Shown: piece after piece, positions 62,893 to 64,000 of the stretch
Layout: each line of letters starts with the position of its first letter
Numbering within the stretch: position 1 is the first letter of the stretch
Assembly (NCBI GenBank): GCA_963573385.1
Contig: CAUYLG010004905.1
Span: forward strand, 207,501-271,500
From: Cacajao melanocephalus
Taxonomy: Eukaryota > Chordata > Mammalia > Primates > Pitheciidae
Length of the DNA stretch: 64,000 nucleotides
Reading direction: 5' to 3'
Translations under genes and position numbers: made by a program
Notes under the pieces: generated by a model
The model's input: the letters and a program-made list of their open reading frames with translations, nothing else
The model's database searches: none
What the model was told of the DNA's origin: nothing

Positions 62893-64000
62893 TTAACGCA
62901 CAAATAATTTACTGCCAAAATTTGAACCCAACCAATAACAAACTCAGGTTATATTAGAAAATCAATGCTTTTAATACCTGCTTAGTGATTAAAATACTTT
63001 TTTATTTTAAAACAGATAAGCATTAAAATTATACTCCTATTTGCACCCTCTATGTGCTGAGCAAACCCCCTTGCTGGTACAAGTATGTTCTTCAGAACAA
63101 ACCTGTCCCAAATATCTTAAATGATAAATTCATGGAATTCAGAGAAATGTACTTTCACAGGCAGAAAAAAAAACATCTTTAAGATATCATATAGGCATAG
63201 TTAGCACACTGAGAAACTTAGAGATTTATTCATAAATCTTACAGAAATTAAGGACTCAGAAAAAAAGTCCATTAATAAAATTGAAACTCCCCAACGATTT
63301 AATATTGTGAAATACACAGTGAGCAATTCCACAGCTAACTCTGATAACTGCTTTTATGTTTCTGTACAGTTGAGGGAAAATCCTTTCAGGAGTTCCTCTC
63401 TAATCACTTTGCTTGAGGTCTGAGGTCTTGGCTATCAAGGAAGAAAAAAAACTCTTTTCACCTTCATATAAATGTCCTCTAGTTTATTAGGATATGATCA
63501 TTGATTTAGAAGTAAGTGAGTTCCATAAAGGTCGTTGGAACTCCCCATGACAAGATGAAAGGAGAACAAGTTATTAGACCACCAATGAAAATAAAAGTAA
63601 TTACTTCCCTTTATTAAAGGTAGAATTATATTGTTTTTAAATATAGGTTATTATATAAAAGCCATAGAAACTTAGAACTGGAGAGGAATAACTTAGGAGT
63701 GACTTAGGTTGAGATCTTCATTTTACGAAAGTGAAAATGTACTAAAGAAGGTGCATTACTGGACTAAAGATCTAGTTGCAACAGAATTGAGAGATTAGGT
63801 AAATAATTATGGAGATGCCAATATATCGTTGTTAGAATTTCTAAAAGAGTCTACCTCAAGTTCTGTTTTTCAGTCATTTAAAATGCTATTATTTTTTCAT
63901 TGAATGGAATTTTGTTGGCAATTTTTGTTATAAAAGTAATTCATGCAAGTAATTTTTTAAATGTTATAATGTAGGAAGATGAAAAACCTAAAGTAACATT
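62661..64000. other. Unique AT-rich DNA with a (TC)n run, no gene seen
   Basis: A 28-base TC repeat lies at 62862-62889. A weak MIR-like stretch ('ttagaactggagaggaataa..') lies near 63668-63780. Nothing else recognised up to the window edge. Confidence 0.45.
62862..62889. repeat. (TC)n microsatellite
   Basis: 28 bases of uninterrupted TC. Confidence 0.97.

Overview
The window is primate nuclear DNA, most likely human or a close relative. It contains dimeric Alu elements on both strands, 5'-truncated L1PA-type LINE-1 tails, and a deep layer of older mammalian repeats (MIR, L2, L1M, HAL1, MaLR LTRs). Base composition is AT-rich and there is no CpG island. I find no intact protein-coding gene. 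The open frames of 60-147 codons are chance frames, or frames running through Alu, L1 or pseudogene sequence. No rRNA, tRNA or snRNA gene and no CRISPR-like array was seen. The stretch looks like a gene desert or the inside of a very long intron.

The one gene-like object is a processed pseudogene of EPCAM on the + strand (about 12440-13219). It keeps the C-terminal coding part, the transmembrane segment, nearly all of the 3'UTR, a poly(A) signal and a poly(A) tail, and it carries frameshifts and stops.

Layout. 1-9000: unique DNA with four Alus, an L1PA/L1PB 3' end and MIR relics. 9000-14870: a repeat-poor block with the EPCAM pseudogene in the middle. 14870-26130: Alus, an antisense L1M, MIRs, a long antisense L2, and a sense L2 split by an Alu. 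26130-33710: AT-rich unique DNA, one Alu, an L1M 3'UTR, and an AluJ whose tail was hit by a 170-bp antisense retroposed sequence with a 15-bp target duplication; then another antisense L2. 33710-47260: mostly unique and repeat-poor, with a HAL1/L1M ORF1 relic, MIRs, an L1PA tail and microsatellites. 47260-64000: dense with Alus, two MaLR LTRs, a second antisense L1M, a possible ERV LTR and an L1MA 3' end.

Nothing here forms an operon or a coherent pathway. The points most worth following up are the 170-bp retroposed sequence inside the AluJ, a small candidate exon at 8340-8394 with good splice sites, CTCF-like motifs at about 18.5, 21.6 and 59.3 kb, a pair of overlapping mutually exclusive hairpins at 33879-33929, and a G-quadruplex patch near 29.3 kb. 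Repeat family names come from recognising consensus features by eye. Boundaries of old repeats are approximate.
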